Position numbers and translations under genes: made by a program. The notes under the pieces are model-generated. The model saw only the letters and a program-made list of their open reading frames with translations. It did no database searches and had not been told where the DNA came from. Below, piece after piece: positions 56,930 to 64,000 of a stretch of 64,000 bases of DNA (its first letter is position 1; each line of letters begins with the position of its first letter). The stretch is taken from assembly GCA_019694435.1 (NCBI GenBank), contig JAIBBZ010000002.1, forward strand, positions 248,001 to 312,000. The letters run 5' to 3'. Source of the DNA: Pirellulales bacterium. Its GTDB lineage: Bacteria; Planctomycetota; Planctomycetia; Pirellulales; JAEUIK01.

Positions 56930-58516
56930 ATGTCGGTGCAGATGAATCTTCCTGCCAAAAAACGCGCCCTGGTCGTCGAAGACGACCCGGCGTGCAGCCG
57001 CCTGCTGGAACGGTTGCTCGTCCGACAGGGCTACGACGTCACCACGGCGGCCGACGGTCTGGAAGCGCTCGACGTGGTGTTCGAGTTGCAGCCCTCGCTG
57101 ATTCTGACCGACTGGGTCATGCCGCGGATGGACGGGCTCGAGCTGATTCGCGCCTTGCGCGCCGCGGAGCTGGGCTGGTATCCCTACGTGATCCTGGTGA
57201 CGGCGCAACCCGACCCCGTCGCCGGGCTCGAGGTCGGCGCCGACGATTTCCTCGGCAAACCCATCGAGGTCCGGCAGCTCGTACCGCGCATTCAGGCCGC
57301 CGAGCGGATCATCCAGCTCCAAGAATCGCTGCGCGAAAAGAACGAACGGCTCAACGTCGCCAACGAGCGCTTGTCCAAGCTGGTCGTGGCCGATCCGCTG
57401 ACGGGCCTGTTGAATCGGCGAGCGTTTTTCGAGCAAGCCACGCGCGAGTGGCAGCGTTCGCAGCGCTATGATCTGCCATTGTCGTGCCTGATGCTCGACA
57501 TCGACCATTTCAAGCGGATCAACGACACCTACGGCCACCCCACCGGCGACCTGGTGATCAAGGCGCTGGCCGACGCGCTACGCGATCGGTTCCGCGAATC
57601 GGACCTGTTGTGCCGTTATGGCGGCGAAGAATTCTGCGTGCTGCTGGCGAACACCGACGCCGAGGGCGCCGCGCAGCTGGCCGAGCGCGTCCGCGATCTC
57701 GTAGCGCAGCTTCGACTGCCGGGGGGCAACGACCAATTCTGTTTCACGATCAGTTGTGGGTTGTCGGCCCGAACGCTGGAAGTGCTGAACGAAGAGACGT
57801 TGATCGACTTCGCGGATCAGGCCCTGCTGATCGCCAAACGCAGCGGACGGAACCGGGTTATCCGCCACGACGACCTCGCACACTCGTCGAGCCTGGTGGC
57901 CTCCGCGGCTGCCGACGCGCCGGAGGACGACGGCCGCGACGACGGTGCGACGATTCCTTACCTGGTCGTCAACACGCTGCTCACGGCGCTCAAACACCGC
58001 GACGAACCGACGGCCGTGCATTCGCGGCGCGTGGCCCAATGGTGCCGCGACTTTGCCCGATACATGGGGCTCGAGCCCAAGCAGCGAATCCGGTTGGAAA
58101 TCGCCGCGCTGCTGCACGACATCGGTCGGCTGGCGATTCCCGATCAGATTCTCAACAAGACCGGCGCCCTGACCGACGAAGAATTCGCCATCGCCCAGCG
58201 GCACCGGCAGGTGACCGTGGACATCCTGAATAGCTGCTTTTCGAACAAGAAGCTGGTCGACACCGTGCGACTTTCCGATCGGTGGTACGATGGCACGCAC
58301 GGTGATCCGGCCGGCCAGCTAATTCCCCTGGGGGCCCGCGTGCTGGCGATCGCCAGCCTGTTCGACGACGTGCACTTCGGCCGCGGCTGGTGGCGTCCCC
58401 ACACCGTCGAAGAAGCGGTCGACGTGTTGGACCGTGCCGCCGGCACGCAGCTCGATCCAGAGCTGGTACGGCAATTCGGGCACATGCTGTTCGCGCAATC
58501 GCCCATGTCGTGCTAG
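56930..58516 (+). CDS. REC-GGDEF-HD signalling protein
   Basis: 528 residues from ATG 56930; ATG 56942 is possible. Receiver domain (~10-130): ALVVEDDPACSR, phospho-Asp in LILTDWVMPRMDG and the Lys in GKPIEV. A coiled linker leads to a diguanylate cyclase (~150-315) with the active loop RYGGEEF and an intact RESD inhibitory site five residues before it. The C-terminal HD domain (~345-520) keeps HDIGRLAIPDQILNK, but the GYP stretch reads YDGTHGDPAG and the HHE pair is absent. It should make c-di-GMP under phosphorylation control; the phosphodiesterase half may be inactive. Confidence 0.88.
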   Translation: MSVQMNLPAKKRALVVEDDPACSRLLERLLVRQGYDVTTAADGLEALDVVFELQPSLILTDWVMPRMDGLELIRALRAAELGWYPYVILVTAQPDPVAGLEVGADDFLGKPIEVRQLVPRIQAAERIIQLQESLREKNERLNVANERLSKLVVADPLTGLLNRRAFFEQATREWQRSQRYDLPLSCLMLDIDHFKRINDTYGHPTGDLVIKALADALRDRFRESDLLCRYGGEEFCVLLANTDAEGAAQLAERVRDLVAQLRLPGGNDQFCFTISCGLSARTLEVLNEETLIDFADQALLIAKRSGRNRVIRHDDLAHSSSLVASAAADAPEDDGRDDGATIPYLVVNTLLTALKHRDEPTAVHSRRVAQWCRDFARYMGLEPKQRIRLEIAALLHDIGRLAIPDQILNKTGALTDEEFAIAQRHRQVTVDILNSCFSNKKLVDTVRLSDRWYDGTHGDPAGQLIPLGARVLAIASLFDDVHFGRGWWRPHTVEEAVDVLDRAAGTQLDPELVRQFGHMLFAQSPMSC

Positions 58517-58570
58517 CCGCGCCGGGGCGAATGCCGCCCTTGGCCTTGTGCCGCCCGGCTGCGCGATGTG

Positions 58571-59794
58571 CTACGGCTTCGCTGGTGCGGCCTGCCAGCG
58601 TTCGTACCGCTCGCGCACCCCCGGGATCAAGCGCAGCGCGTTCTCCAGGTACACCTGGCGCAAGACTTCATCGGGCAGGTCGAGACCGTAAATATTCCAG
58701 AAGCCCTGGACGGGAAACGGTTCGTCGCCGTAGGCAAAGAATTCGTCGCGCGTCTCGAGCAGTTCCCAGTGCGGCAGCAAGCGACCGCGCGTACGCGGGC
58801 CGTCAGTCCCGAACAGAATGCGGTCGGAGTATTTCAGGAAGAAGTCGCGCGCGGTGTATGGCTGGCGCCCCAGCTCGGCGATGCGGGCGGCCAGGTCGAC
58901 ATAAAGATTGGGATACGCGTCGAGCCAGCGGCCAACGGTTCGCAAGTCCTCGGCATTGCTGGCAACGTGGGCACCGATGAATTTCGTCTGCGGGTGGCGC
59001 GCGACAATGCGCAACAAGGCCTCGAGCAGTTCCAGGCGCGGCGGCCATTGCGGGCCGTGAAAGCTCCACTCCGGGTGACGTTTCAGTTCCTCCCAGCGCT
59101 CGTTCTGTTCGTCGATCGGCTCCCAAAACGCGGCCGGATCGGCCGTGTGGATGAGCACCGGCAAATCGAGCCGGCCACAAGCCTCCCAAATCGGGTCCCA
59201 GCGCGGGTCGTCGATCTTGATCAGCGACCCGTCGGGATTCTTCCAGGCCAGCCCGAACGTCTTGTGAAACTTCAGGCCACTGGCTCCTTGTGCTTTCGCG
59301 TCGGCCAACAGCTCTGCGGCCCGGCGGCCAAACTCCGGGCGATGACAGTCCCAGGTCTCCGGCTCCGAGTTCTTGCCCGCACCGATGAAGTCGAGCGTGG
59401 AAAAGATGACGAACCGGTCGGGATACTTCGTCCAGAGAAACTTGCGATGCTCGGCCAGCGATTCGCCGGTACCGCCGTCGAGGCTGACAGAGAGCGCAAT
59501 GTTTTGTTCGTCCATCAGCCGCACGTACTCGTCCAGGCCCTGCGGCGAGCTGTGCATTTTCAGCCGCGGGTGAAAATGAACGTCGACCGCTGGGAAGCGG
59601 GCTCGCTGCGGTGGGTGATTGTCGAGCCGCAGCATGGACCGGGGGCGAAAGTTCTCCAAGGCCAGCGGATGCCCCTCGCGGCCGTCGAGCGGCGCGTCCG
59701 TGGCCGGCCGCGGCGGTTCAGCGCCGTGCACAGCGGCGGCGAGCAATAGCGGCAGCACAATCGTCGCCGCCCGTGGAGCATGCATCATCTGCAT
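58571..59794 (-). CDS. Exported amidohydrolase (PF04909-type TIM barrel)
   Basis: 407 residues from the ATG at 59794 (MQMMHAPRA; nearby internal Mets are alternatives). A signal peptide runs to HGAEPP. Metal-dependent TIM barrel: VDVHFHPRLK (HxH), the Lys/His pair SGLKFHKTFGL, LIHTADP, IGAHVASNAEDL and the late Asp in LFGTDGPRTRG. The family includes decarboxylases and hydrolases such as ACMSD and 4-oxalomesaconate hydratase. An exported member is unusual, and the substrate is unknown. It is divergent from the SRPBCC gene. Confidence 0.85.
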   Translation of the reverse strand: MQMMHAPRAATIVLPLLLAAAVHGAEPPRPATDAPLDGREGHPLALENFRPRSMLRLDNHPPQRARFPAVDVHFHPRLKMHSSPQGLDEYVRLMDEQNIALSVSLDGGTGESLAEHRKFLWTKYPDRFVIFSTLDFIGAGKNSEPETWDCHRPEFGRRAAELLADAKAQGASGLKFHKTFGLAWKNPDGSLIKIDDPRWDPIWEACGRLDLPVLIHTADPAAFWEPIDEQNERWEELKRHPEWSFHGPQWPPRLELLEALLRIVARHPQTKFIGAHVASNAEDLRTVGRWLDAYPNLYVDLAARIAELGRQPYTARDFFLKYSDRILFGTDGPRTRGRLLPHWELLETRDEFFAYGDEPFPVQGFWNIYGLDLPDEVLRQVYLENALRLIPGVRERYERWQAAPAKP

Positions 59795-59843
59795 CAAGTT
59801 TCCCAGCGCAGCTGGCTTTCTCTCGGAGGAACCCCGTGGCGGC

Positions 59844-59851
59844 ATTATAAT
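59844..59851. promoter_or_regulatory. Palindromic -10 element shared by two divergent genes
   Basis: ATTATAAT is its own reverse complement and so contains TATAAT on both strands. It lies 49 bases from the amidohydrolase start and 46 from the SRPBCC start. No clear -35 boxes are seen on either side. Confidence 0.45.
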
Positions 59852-59897
59852 CGTGCGTGGAGTTCTCCTTGCTTCTTGGCATTTTTTCCCTTTGCAC

Positions 59898-60350
59898 ATG
59901 GCCGCCTCACTGCAGCTTTCCGGCGAAGAATTGTTTCGCGCACCGCCCGAGCGGCTGTTCGCCGTGATGACCGACATGGACCTGCTGGCGGCCAATATCC
60001 CCGACCTGGCTTCGTCCGAGCGCGTCGGCGAGCGGCAACTCAAGTGCACGGTGCGGCCCGGTTTCGGCTTCTTGCGCGGTACGCTCAAGCTCGACATCGG
60101 GCTCGAGTCGCTCGACCCGCCGCGGGGCGCCGTGATGCGCATCGCCGGGCGTGGTATCGGCACCGAGATCGACGTGGCGAGCACCCTGGCCATCGCCCCG
60201 CACGACGGCGGCTCACGGCTCGCCTGGTCGGCCGACGTGACCCGGCTCAAGGGTCTGATCGCGACGGTGAGCCCCACCCTGATCCAAGCCGCCGCGGGTC
60301 AAGTCTTGAAAAACGGCTGGCAGCAGATCCGCCGTCAGCTGGGGGAATAA
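59898..60350 (+). CDS. SRPBCC-family (CoxG-like) protein
   Basis: 150 residues from ATG 59898. The START-like helix-grip fold of the carbon monoxide dehydrogenase subunit G group: FRAPPERLFAVMTDMDLLAANIPDL, LKCTVRPGFGFLRGTLKLDIGLES, and a long C-terminal helix with LIQAAAGQVLKNGWQQIRRQL. No CO dehydrogenase genes are near, so it is more likely a general hydrophobic-ligand binder. Convergent with the methyltransferase gene, 10 bases away. Confidence 0.75.
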   Translation: MAASLQLSGEELFRAPPERLFAVMTDMDLLAANIPDLASSERVGERQLKCTVRPGFGFLRGTLKLDIGLESLDPPRGAVMRIAGRGIGTEIDVASTLAIAPHDGGSRLAWSADVTRLKGLIATVSPTLIQAAAGQVLKNGWQQIRRQLGE

Positions 60351-60360
60351 AGCGCATCGG

Positions 60361-60957
60361 TCAGCGCTTGGCAATCAGGCACGACCAGCCCAGGAAGCTT
60401 GCCGGAACCCCGGGGGCTTCGTCGAAGCGGAACTCGTGCAGATCGAGGATTTCGAACGCCAGGCCAAGCTCCTCGCGAAGCTGTTCTTCGCTGACCACCG
60501 GCGGCCCCGGCATGTGTGGCTCGCGCGCGTGGCCGGCCAGGATCAAGCCCCGTGCGCCGGGAGCCAACTGCCGCGCCACGGCAGGCGCATATTGCCGCGC
60601 GGCGCTGCGACGAACGGCATGGTAACAGCCGCGATCGAAAAAGAAGTCAGCCGGGCCGCCGAGGTCTGGTAATTGGAGCACGTCGGCGGCCAGGAAACGC
60701 ACGTGCACCCCCGCGGTTGCTGCGCGCTGTTGCGCTTGCTCAATCGCCAGCGGCGCCACATCGATGCCGGTGACGTCGAAGCCCTGTTGGGCCAGCCAGA
60801 CGCTGTTGGTGCCCGTCCCGCAACCGATTTCGAGTGCGCGACACGGCCGCAGGGCGTATGCGCTCAAGACATGTTGCAGCTCGGTGGAAGGCCGGCCGGT
60901 GTCCCAGGGCAGATTGCCTTCGCGGTAGCTGTCGTTCCAGTCGGCGTGATCTTTCAT
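60361..60957 (-). CDS. Class I SAM-dependent methyltransferase (TPMT/TehB-like)
   Basis: 198 residues from the ATG at 60957. WNDSYREGNLPWDTGRPS at the N-terminus followed by the SAM motif ALEIGCGTGTNSVWLAQQG, acidic GIDVAPLAIEQAQQRA and FLAADVLQLPDL resembles thiopurine/tellurite-type small methyltransferases. The substrate is not known. It shares a strand with the next methyltransferase gene, but the two are not close homologs. Confidence 0.8.
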   Translation of the reverse strand: MKDHADWNDSYREGNLPWDTGRPSTELQHVLSAYALRPCRALEIGCGTGTNSVWLAQQGFDVTGIDVAPLAIEQAQQRAATAGVHVRFLAADVLQLPDLGGPADFFFDRGCYHAVRRSAARQYAPAVARQLAPGARGLILAGHAREPHMPGPPVVSEEQLREELGLAFEILDLHEFRFDEAPGVPASFLGWSCLIAKR

Positions 60958-61023
60958 GACTAGGCTTTGGCGAGCGGAGGTCCGGGTTGGCACACGAACG
61001 CGACGACCTGAGGCAATCTTCGA

Positions 61024-61680
61024 CTAGGGCTGCGATTGCCCGGCCGAGATCGGCTTGCGGAAGTTGGCCGTGTAACGCCACCAGTTGCCCTCGCAGCTCT
61101 CGGGCTCGAAGCCGGCTTCCCGCGCCAACGAGTCTACTTTGGCGCGCGACTGGTAGTGAGGGTCGCCCTTGATTTCGGTGATCGACAGCCGCCCGCCCGG
61201 CCGCAGGGCATCAAAACAGTTCTGCAGCGCTCGGGCTCGATCGGGGATTTCGCCCAGCACGGTGCACAGAAACACCAGATCGGCGCTGGCGTGCGGGAGC
61301 ACGGCGCGGGTGGCGTCCGCATGGATCAATTCGACGTTGCCGGGGTCGTTCTGGCTGAGTTTTCGGCGGAGCTTGTCGAGCATCCCTTGCTGAAGCTCGA
61401 TGCCGATGGCTCTTCCACCTGGCAACACGCGGCGCGCCGCCGGCAGCAAGAGCCGGCCCGGACCGGGGCCAATTTCGACGACAGTCGTGCCCGGCCTCAA
61501 CTGCATGCGCTGCAAGGTGATCTCGGTGCCTGCGACGACGTCGACGATGCGTCCATCCACGGCCCACGACAGCGCCGTGGGGCACGGCAACGACCAGCGA
61601 CGGCTGGCCCAGCGCCAAAACAACGATTGCGCCACGTAAAGCGCTACCAGCACACCGATGACAACTAGCGCGGATTGCAT
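61024..61680 (-). CDS. Membrane-anchored SAM-dependent methyltransferase
   Basis: 218 residues from the ATG at 61680, AAGGAT upstream. One N-terminal helix (ALVVIGVLVALYVAQSLFW) anchors a Rossmann methyltransferase: VVEIGPGPGRLLLPAARR, GIELQQGMLDKLRRKL, LIHADATRAVLPH, LRPGGRLSITEI. It probably acts on a membrane lipid, quinone or isoprenoid precursor; this is inference from location. It lies 66 bases upstream of the other methyltransferase on the same strand. Confidence 0.78.
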   Translation of the reverse strand: MQSALVVIGVLVALYVAQSLFWRWASRRWSLPCPTALSWAVDGRIVDVVAGTEITLQRMQLRPGTTVVEIGPGPGRLLLPAARRVLPGGRAIGIELQQGMLDKLRRKLSQNDPGNVELIHADATRAVLPHASADLVFLCTVLGEIPDRARALQNCFDALRPGGRLSITEIKGDPHYQSRAKVDSLAREAGFEPESCEGNWWRYTANFRKPISAGQSQP

Positions 61681-61861
61681 CGCCGCAGATCCTTCACGTC
61701 GCGTAGTCTCCAGGCCTGATCTTATTCGCACCTGCCGCAAGAAAATTGAGACGTTCCACAGGGCGGGCACCTATGAACGCCGGTCCACAGGCCAGCTTCA
61801 GATTGCGGTCTCGTGAAACGGCGACGAACGCAATTGCACGAGGCGCCAGAGCGCCGCCGCG

Positions 61862-63043
61862 TCACTGAAACGCCTGATACTCTTTGCCCAACAGCGCCGC
61901 GGCGATCTTCAGCTTGAGGATTTCGTCGGTGCCTTCATAGATGCGGCACACGCGCACGTCTTGCAGATGACGGCCCACGCGATACAACTCGGACCAGCCG
62001 CGACCCCCGTAGACCTGCACGGCACGATCCGCGGCATCCCAGGCGGCGTTGGTGGCCACGAATTTGGCCTCGGTCACCAGGAAGTCGGCCTCGGCGACGA
62101 GTTTGGCATCGCCCGGGGCCGCATCGCTTGCAGCCTTGGCCTGGGCGGCGCGCTCGATTACGGCGTCGCTCGTGGCCCGATGGATTTCGATCATTGCCAG
62201 GTGTTCCTGGACCAATTGGTGCTTGGCGATTGGCTTGCCGTGCTGGTGCCGCTCTTTGCTGTAATTCAAGACCTCGGCCAGGCAGTCTTCGATCACTCCC
62301 AGGCACCCGGCGGCCACACTCAAGCGGCCCGAGATCAGCGTGCCCATGGCGATGCGAAAACCGTTGCCTTCTTCGCCGAGCAGGTTCTCGGCGGGCACCG
62401 GGTGATTGGTCATCTGAAACATACCCGTGTTGGCCGAGTACATACCCATTTTCGAGGTCAGGTCTTCGCGCTCGAACGTTTCGCCGGCCGTCTCGACGAT
62501 AAAGGCGCTCATCCGCCGCGCGTCGCCCGCTTGATCCTCGGGATAGCCGAACACCACGACGACGTCGGCAATGCCGCCGTTGGAGATCAGATACTTCACG
62601 CCGTTGAGCAGAAAGCGGTTGCCCTCACGGCGGTAGGTAGTGGTCATCTCCAGTGGATTTGAGCCGGCATCGGGCTCGGTCAAGCCGAACGCGGCGATGA
62701 TCTCGCCGCGCGCGGCGCGGGGCAGATAACGCTGCCGCTGGGCTTCGTTGCCGTAGCGATAGATCGGGTATTGTCCGATCGACACGTGGCCCGAGAAAAA
62801 GGTCCGCACGCCGGTACCCTCGCGGCCGATGCGTGCCAGGGCGCGGGCGTAGGTCACCGCATCGGCGCCACGGCCGCCGTATTCGCGTGGAAAGGGCATC
62901 GACAGAATGTCGTATTTTTTGCCCAGTTCGATCGTCTGCTCGTTGAAACGGTGCTCGAGATAGCACAACTCCTCGTGCGGCCGCAGTTCGCGGCAATAGG
63001 CATCGACGTCGTTCAACAGTGCCTGCGAGGCGTCGGTTTTCAT
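61862..63043 (-). CDS. Acyl-CoA dehydrogenase
   Basis: 393 residues from the ATG at 63043. Three-domain flavoprotein: FGLTEPDAGSNPLEMTTTYRR (FAD/substrate loop), the middle beta-barrel, FQMTNHPVPAENLLGEEGNGF, and the C-terminal helical domain with VQVYGGRGWSELYRVGRHLQDVRVCRIYEGTDEI, where the Glu in IYEGT is the catalytic base. It oxidises acyl-CoA thioesters with electrons passed to ETF. Chain-length preference cannot be read. It follows the HDAC-family gene by 41 bases on the same strand. Confidence 0.92.
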   Translation of the reverse strand: MKTDASQALLNDVDAYCRELRPHEELCYLEHRFNEQTIELGKKYDILSMPFPREYGGRGADAVTYARALARIGREGTGVRTFFSGHVSIGQYPIYRYGNEAQRQRYLPRAARGEIIAAFGLTEPDAGSNPLEMTTTYRREGNRFLLNGVKYLISNGGIADVVVVFGYPEDQAGDARRMSAFIVETAGETFEREDLTSKMGMYSANTGMFQMTNHPVPAENLLGEEGNGFRIAMGTLISGRLSVAAGCLGVIEDCLAEVLNYSKERHQHGKPIAKHQLVQEHLAMIEIHRATSDAVIERAAQAKAASDAAPGDAKLVAEADFLVTEAKFVATNAAWDAADRAVQVYGGRGWSELYRVGRHLQDVRVCRIYEGTDEILKLKIAAALLGKEYQAFQ

Positions 63044-63084
63044 GGCAGCGGTCCGCAAGCTCGGTGCGAAGGTAAGGCCAGTTT

Positions 63085-64000
63085 TCAAGCGGCAGGCGTG
63101 GCGGGATCGCGGTCCAGCAGGGTCGCCAGATGCGCCTCGACGCAGGCGGCCAGGATACCAGGGTTGTAGCCCCCTTCGAGCACACTGACCACCCGGCCCC
63201 CGCTGAAGGCCTCGGCCACGTCGAGCACGATTTCGGTCAGCTGGGCGAAATCCTCGACTTCGAGCCCGAGTGATCCCACGGGATCATCGCGGTGCGCATC
63301 GAACCCGGCGCTGATCAGAATCAGCTCGGGCGGGTGTCGCGACGCGAACTGTTCGAGCTCAGCGCGGACACGGTCGAGATACAGGCTTCGCGCGATGCCC
63401 ATCGGGCACGGCAGGTTGCGCGTGAGGCCCAGGCCTGGCCCGGAGCCGGTTTCCTCGGCGCGGCCGGTGCCCGGGTAAAATGGCCAACGATGCGCCGAGA
63501 AGAACGCGACCTGCGGATCGTGCCAAAAGGTGTCCTGCGTGCCGTTGCCGTGATGCACGTCCCAATCGACGATCATGACGCGCGACAGGCGCCCTTCGTC
63601 GAGCGCAGCCCGCGCGCCGATCGCCACATTGTTGTAGAGGCAGAAGCCCATCACTTCTCCGGCCAGGGCGTGATGTCCCGGCGGGCGCACCAGGCACAGC
63701 GCCTGACGTTGCGGGCCGGCCAACACACGGCGCACCGCCTCGCACACCGCGCCCGCGGCATACTCGGCCACCTCGGCCGAAGCCGGGCAGACGACCGTGT
63801 CGGCCTCGACGCGTCCGCCGCCGCGCAGGCAATAGTCGCGCAACCAAGGCAGGTAGCCGGGTTGATGCACGCGGGTCAATTCCACATCGGTGGCGGGCTG
63901 CCATTGTGGGATTTCGCAGCGGGCCGCGAGTCCTACTCGCTCCAGGTGCCGATGGACCTGGATCAGCCTCTGTGGCCGCTCCGGGTGGGCGCCGGTCTCA
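63085..64000 (-). CDS. Histone deacetylase-family hydrolase (5' end outside window)
   Basis: About 305 residues are visible; the frame continues past the right edge (it reads TGAHPERPQRLIQVHRHLE just before the edge, a conserved N-terminal motif of the family). Catalytic features are complete: RPPGHHA, the zinc ligands in VDWDVHHGNGTQDTFW, ISAGFDAHRDDP and EGGYNPG. Bacterial members are acetoin-utilisation (AcuC)-like or polyamine deacetylases; no histone substrate is implied. It overlaps no neighbour and precedes the acyl-CoA dehydrogenase. Confidence 0.9.
   Translation of the reverse strand, partial: ETGAHPERPQRLIQVHRHLERVGLAARCEIPQWQPATDVELTRVHQPGYLPWLRDYCLRGGGRVEADTVVCPASAEVAEYAAGAVCEAVRRVLAGPQRQALCLVRPPGHHALAGEVMGFCLYNNVAIGARAALDEGRLSRVMIVDWDVHHGNGTQDTFWHDPQVAFFSAHRWPFYPGTGRAEETGSGPGLGLTRNLPCPMGIARSLYLDRVRAELEQFASRHPPELILISAGFDAHRDDPVGSLGLEVEDFAQLTEIVLDVAEAFSGGRVVSVLEGGYNPGILAACVEAHLATLLDRDPATPAA

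Overview
The window looks like a chromosomal segment of a GC-rich planctomycete, most likely of the Pirellula/Rhodopirellula type. This is inferred from protein character, not from a marker gene. The signs are two proteins with PEP-CTERM sorting tails, a secreted PQQ-propeller protein with the WPQWRGP start, very large signal peptidases I, an arginyl-tRNA synthetase with a lineage-style coiled-coil insertion, a SpoVG with a zinc ribbon, and many small lipoproteins and secreted hydrolases. Most of the window is densely packed housekeeping and accessory chromosome. There is no CRISPR array, rRNA operon or prophage. One tRNA (Cys) is present.

Layout. 0-2.3 kb: tandem signal peptidase I paralogs, the first cut by the window edge. 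2.3-6 kb: secreted PEP-CTERM trypsin-like protease, PhoPQ-activated-type hydrolase and an SDR oxidoreductase. 6-9.1 kb: the three subunits of proton-translocating NAD(P) transhydrogenase, with pntAB-pntB facing pntAA. 9.3-14.1 kb: argS, a PIN-TRAM membrane protein, a dGTPase and a HIT protein. 14.2-18.8 kb: a receiver/HATPase regulator, a large hybrid histidine kinase and a pentapeptide-repeat protein. 19-24.2 kb: VTT membrane protein, YjhG-type dehydratase, groES-groEL and a bidirectional terminator. 24.2-33.6 kb: transglutaminase-like protein, DUF4349 lipoprotein, class III aminotransferase, Cys-rich lipoprotein, alpha/beta hydrolase, tRNA-Cys, a TadG-like VWA protein and a GspF-like protein. 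33.8-41.7 kb: tyrA-purL-purQ, a CoA-disulfide-reductase/rhodanese fusion, spoVG and ispE. 42.3-50.3 kb: DUF2975 protein, six-EF-hand protein, PQQ propeller protein, ilvE, a LolCDE-type transporter pair and lysS. 51-55 kb: a mobile mosaic. 55.2-64 kb: DUF1254 protein, REC-GGDEF-HD signalling protein, amidohydrolase, SRPBCC protein, two methyltransferases, acyl-CoA dehydrogenase and an HDAC-family deacetylase cut by the right edge.

The most unusual part is 51.0-56.7 kb. Short GC-rich repeats sharing a core like CCTGTCCCCGTTTCTT occur many times in both orientations and lie at the borders of nearly every gene block: a truncated REP-associated transposase (RAYT), a PEP-CTERM gene, a second frameshifted RAYT, a truncated and a full copy of one IS, and an AT-richer membrane-protein gene. 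Repeats also supply the stop codons or C-terminal tails of several of these genes. This looks like a modular, repeat-delimited gene-shuffling zone.

The genes imply an aerobic cell with heavy investment in secretion and the envelope (signal peptidases, Lol export, PEP-CTERM, Tad/T2S components), c-di-GMP and phosphorelay signalling, and complete housekeeping modules for purine, isoprenoid, branched-chain and aromatic amino-acid synthesis.
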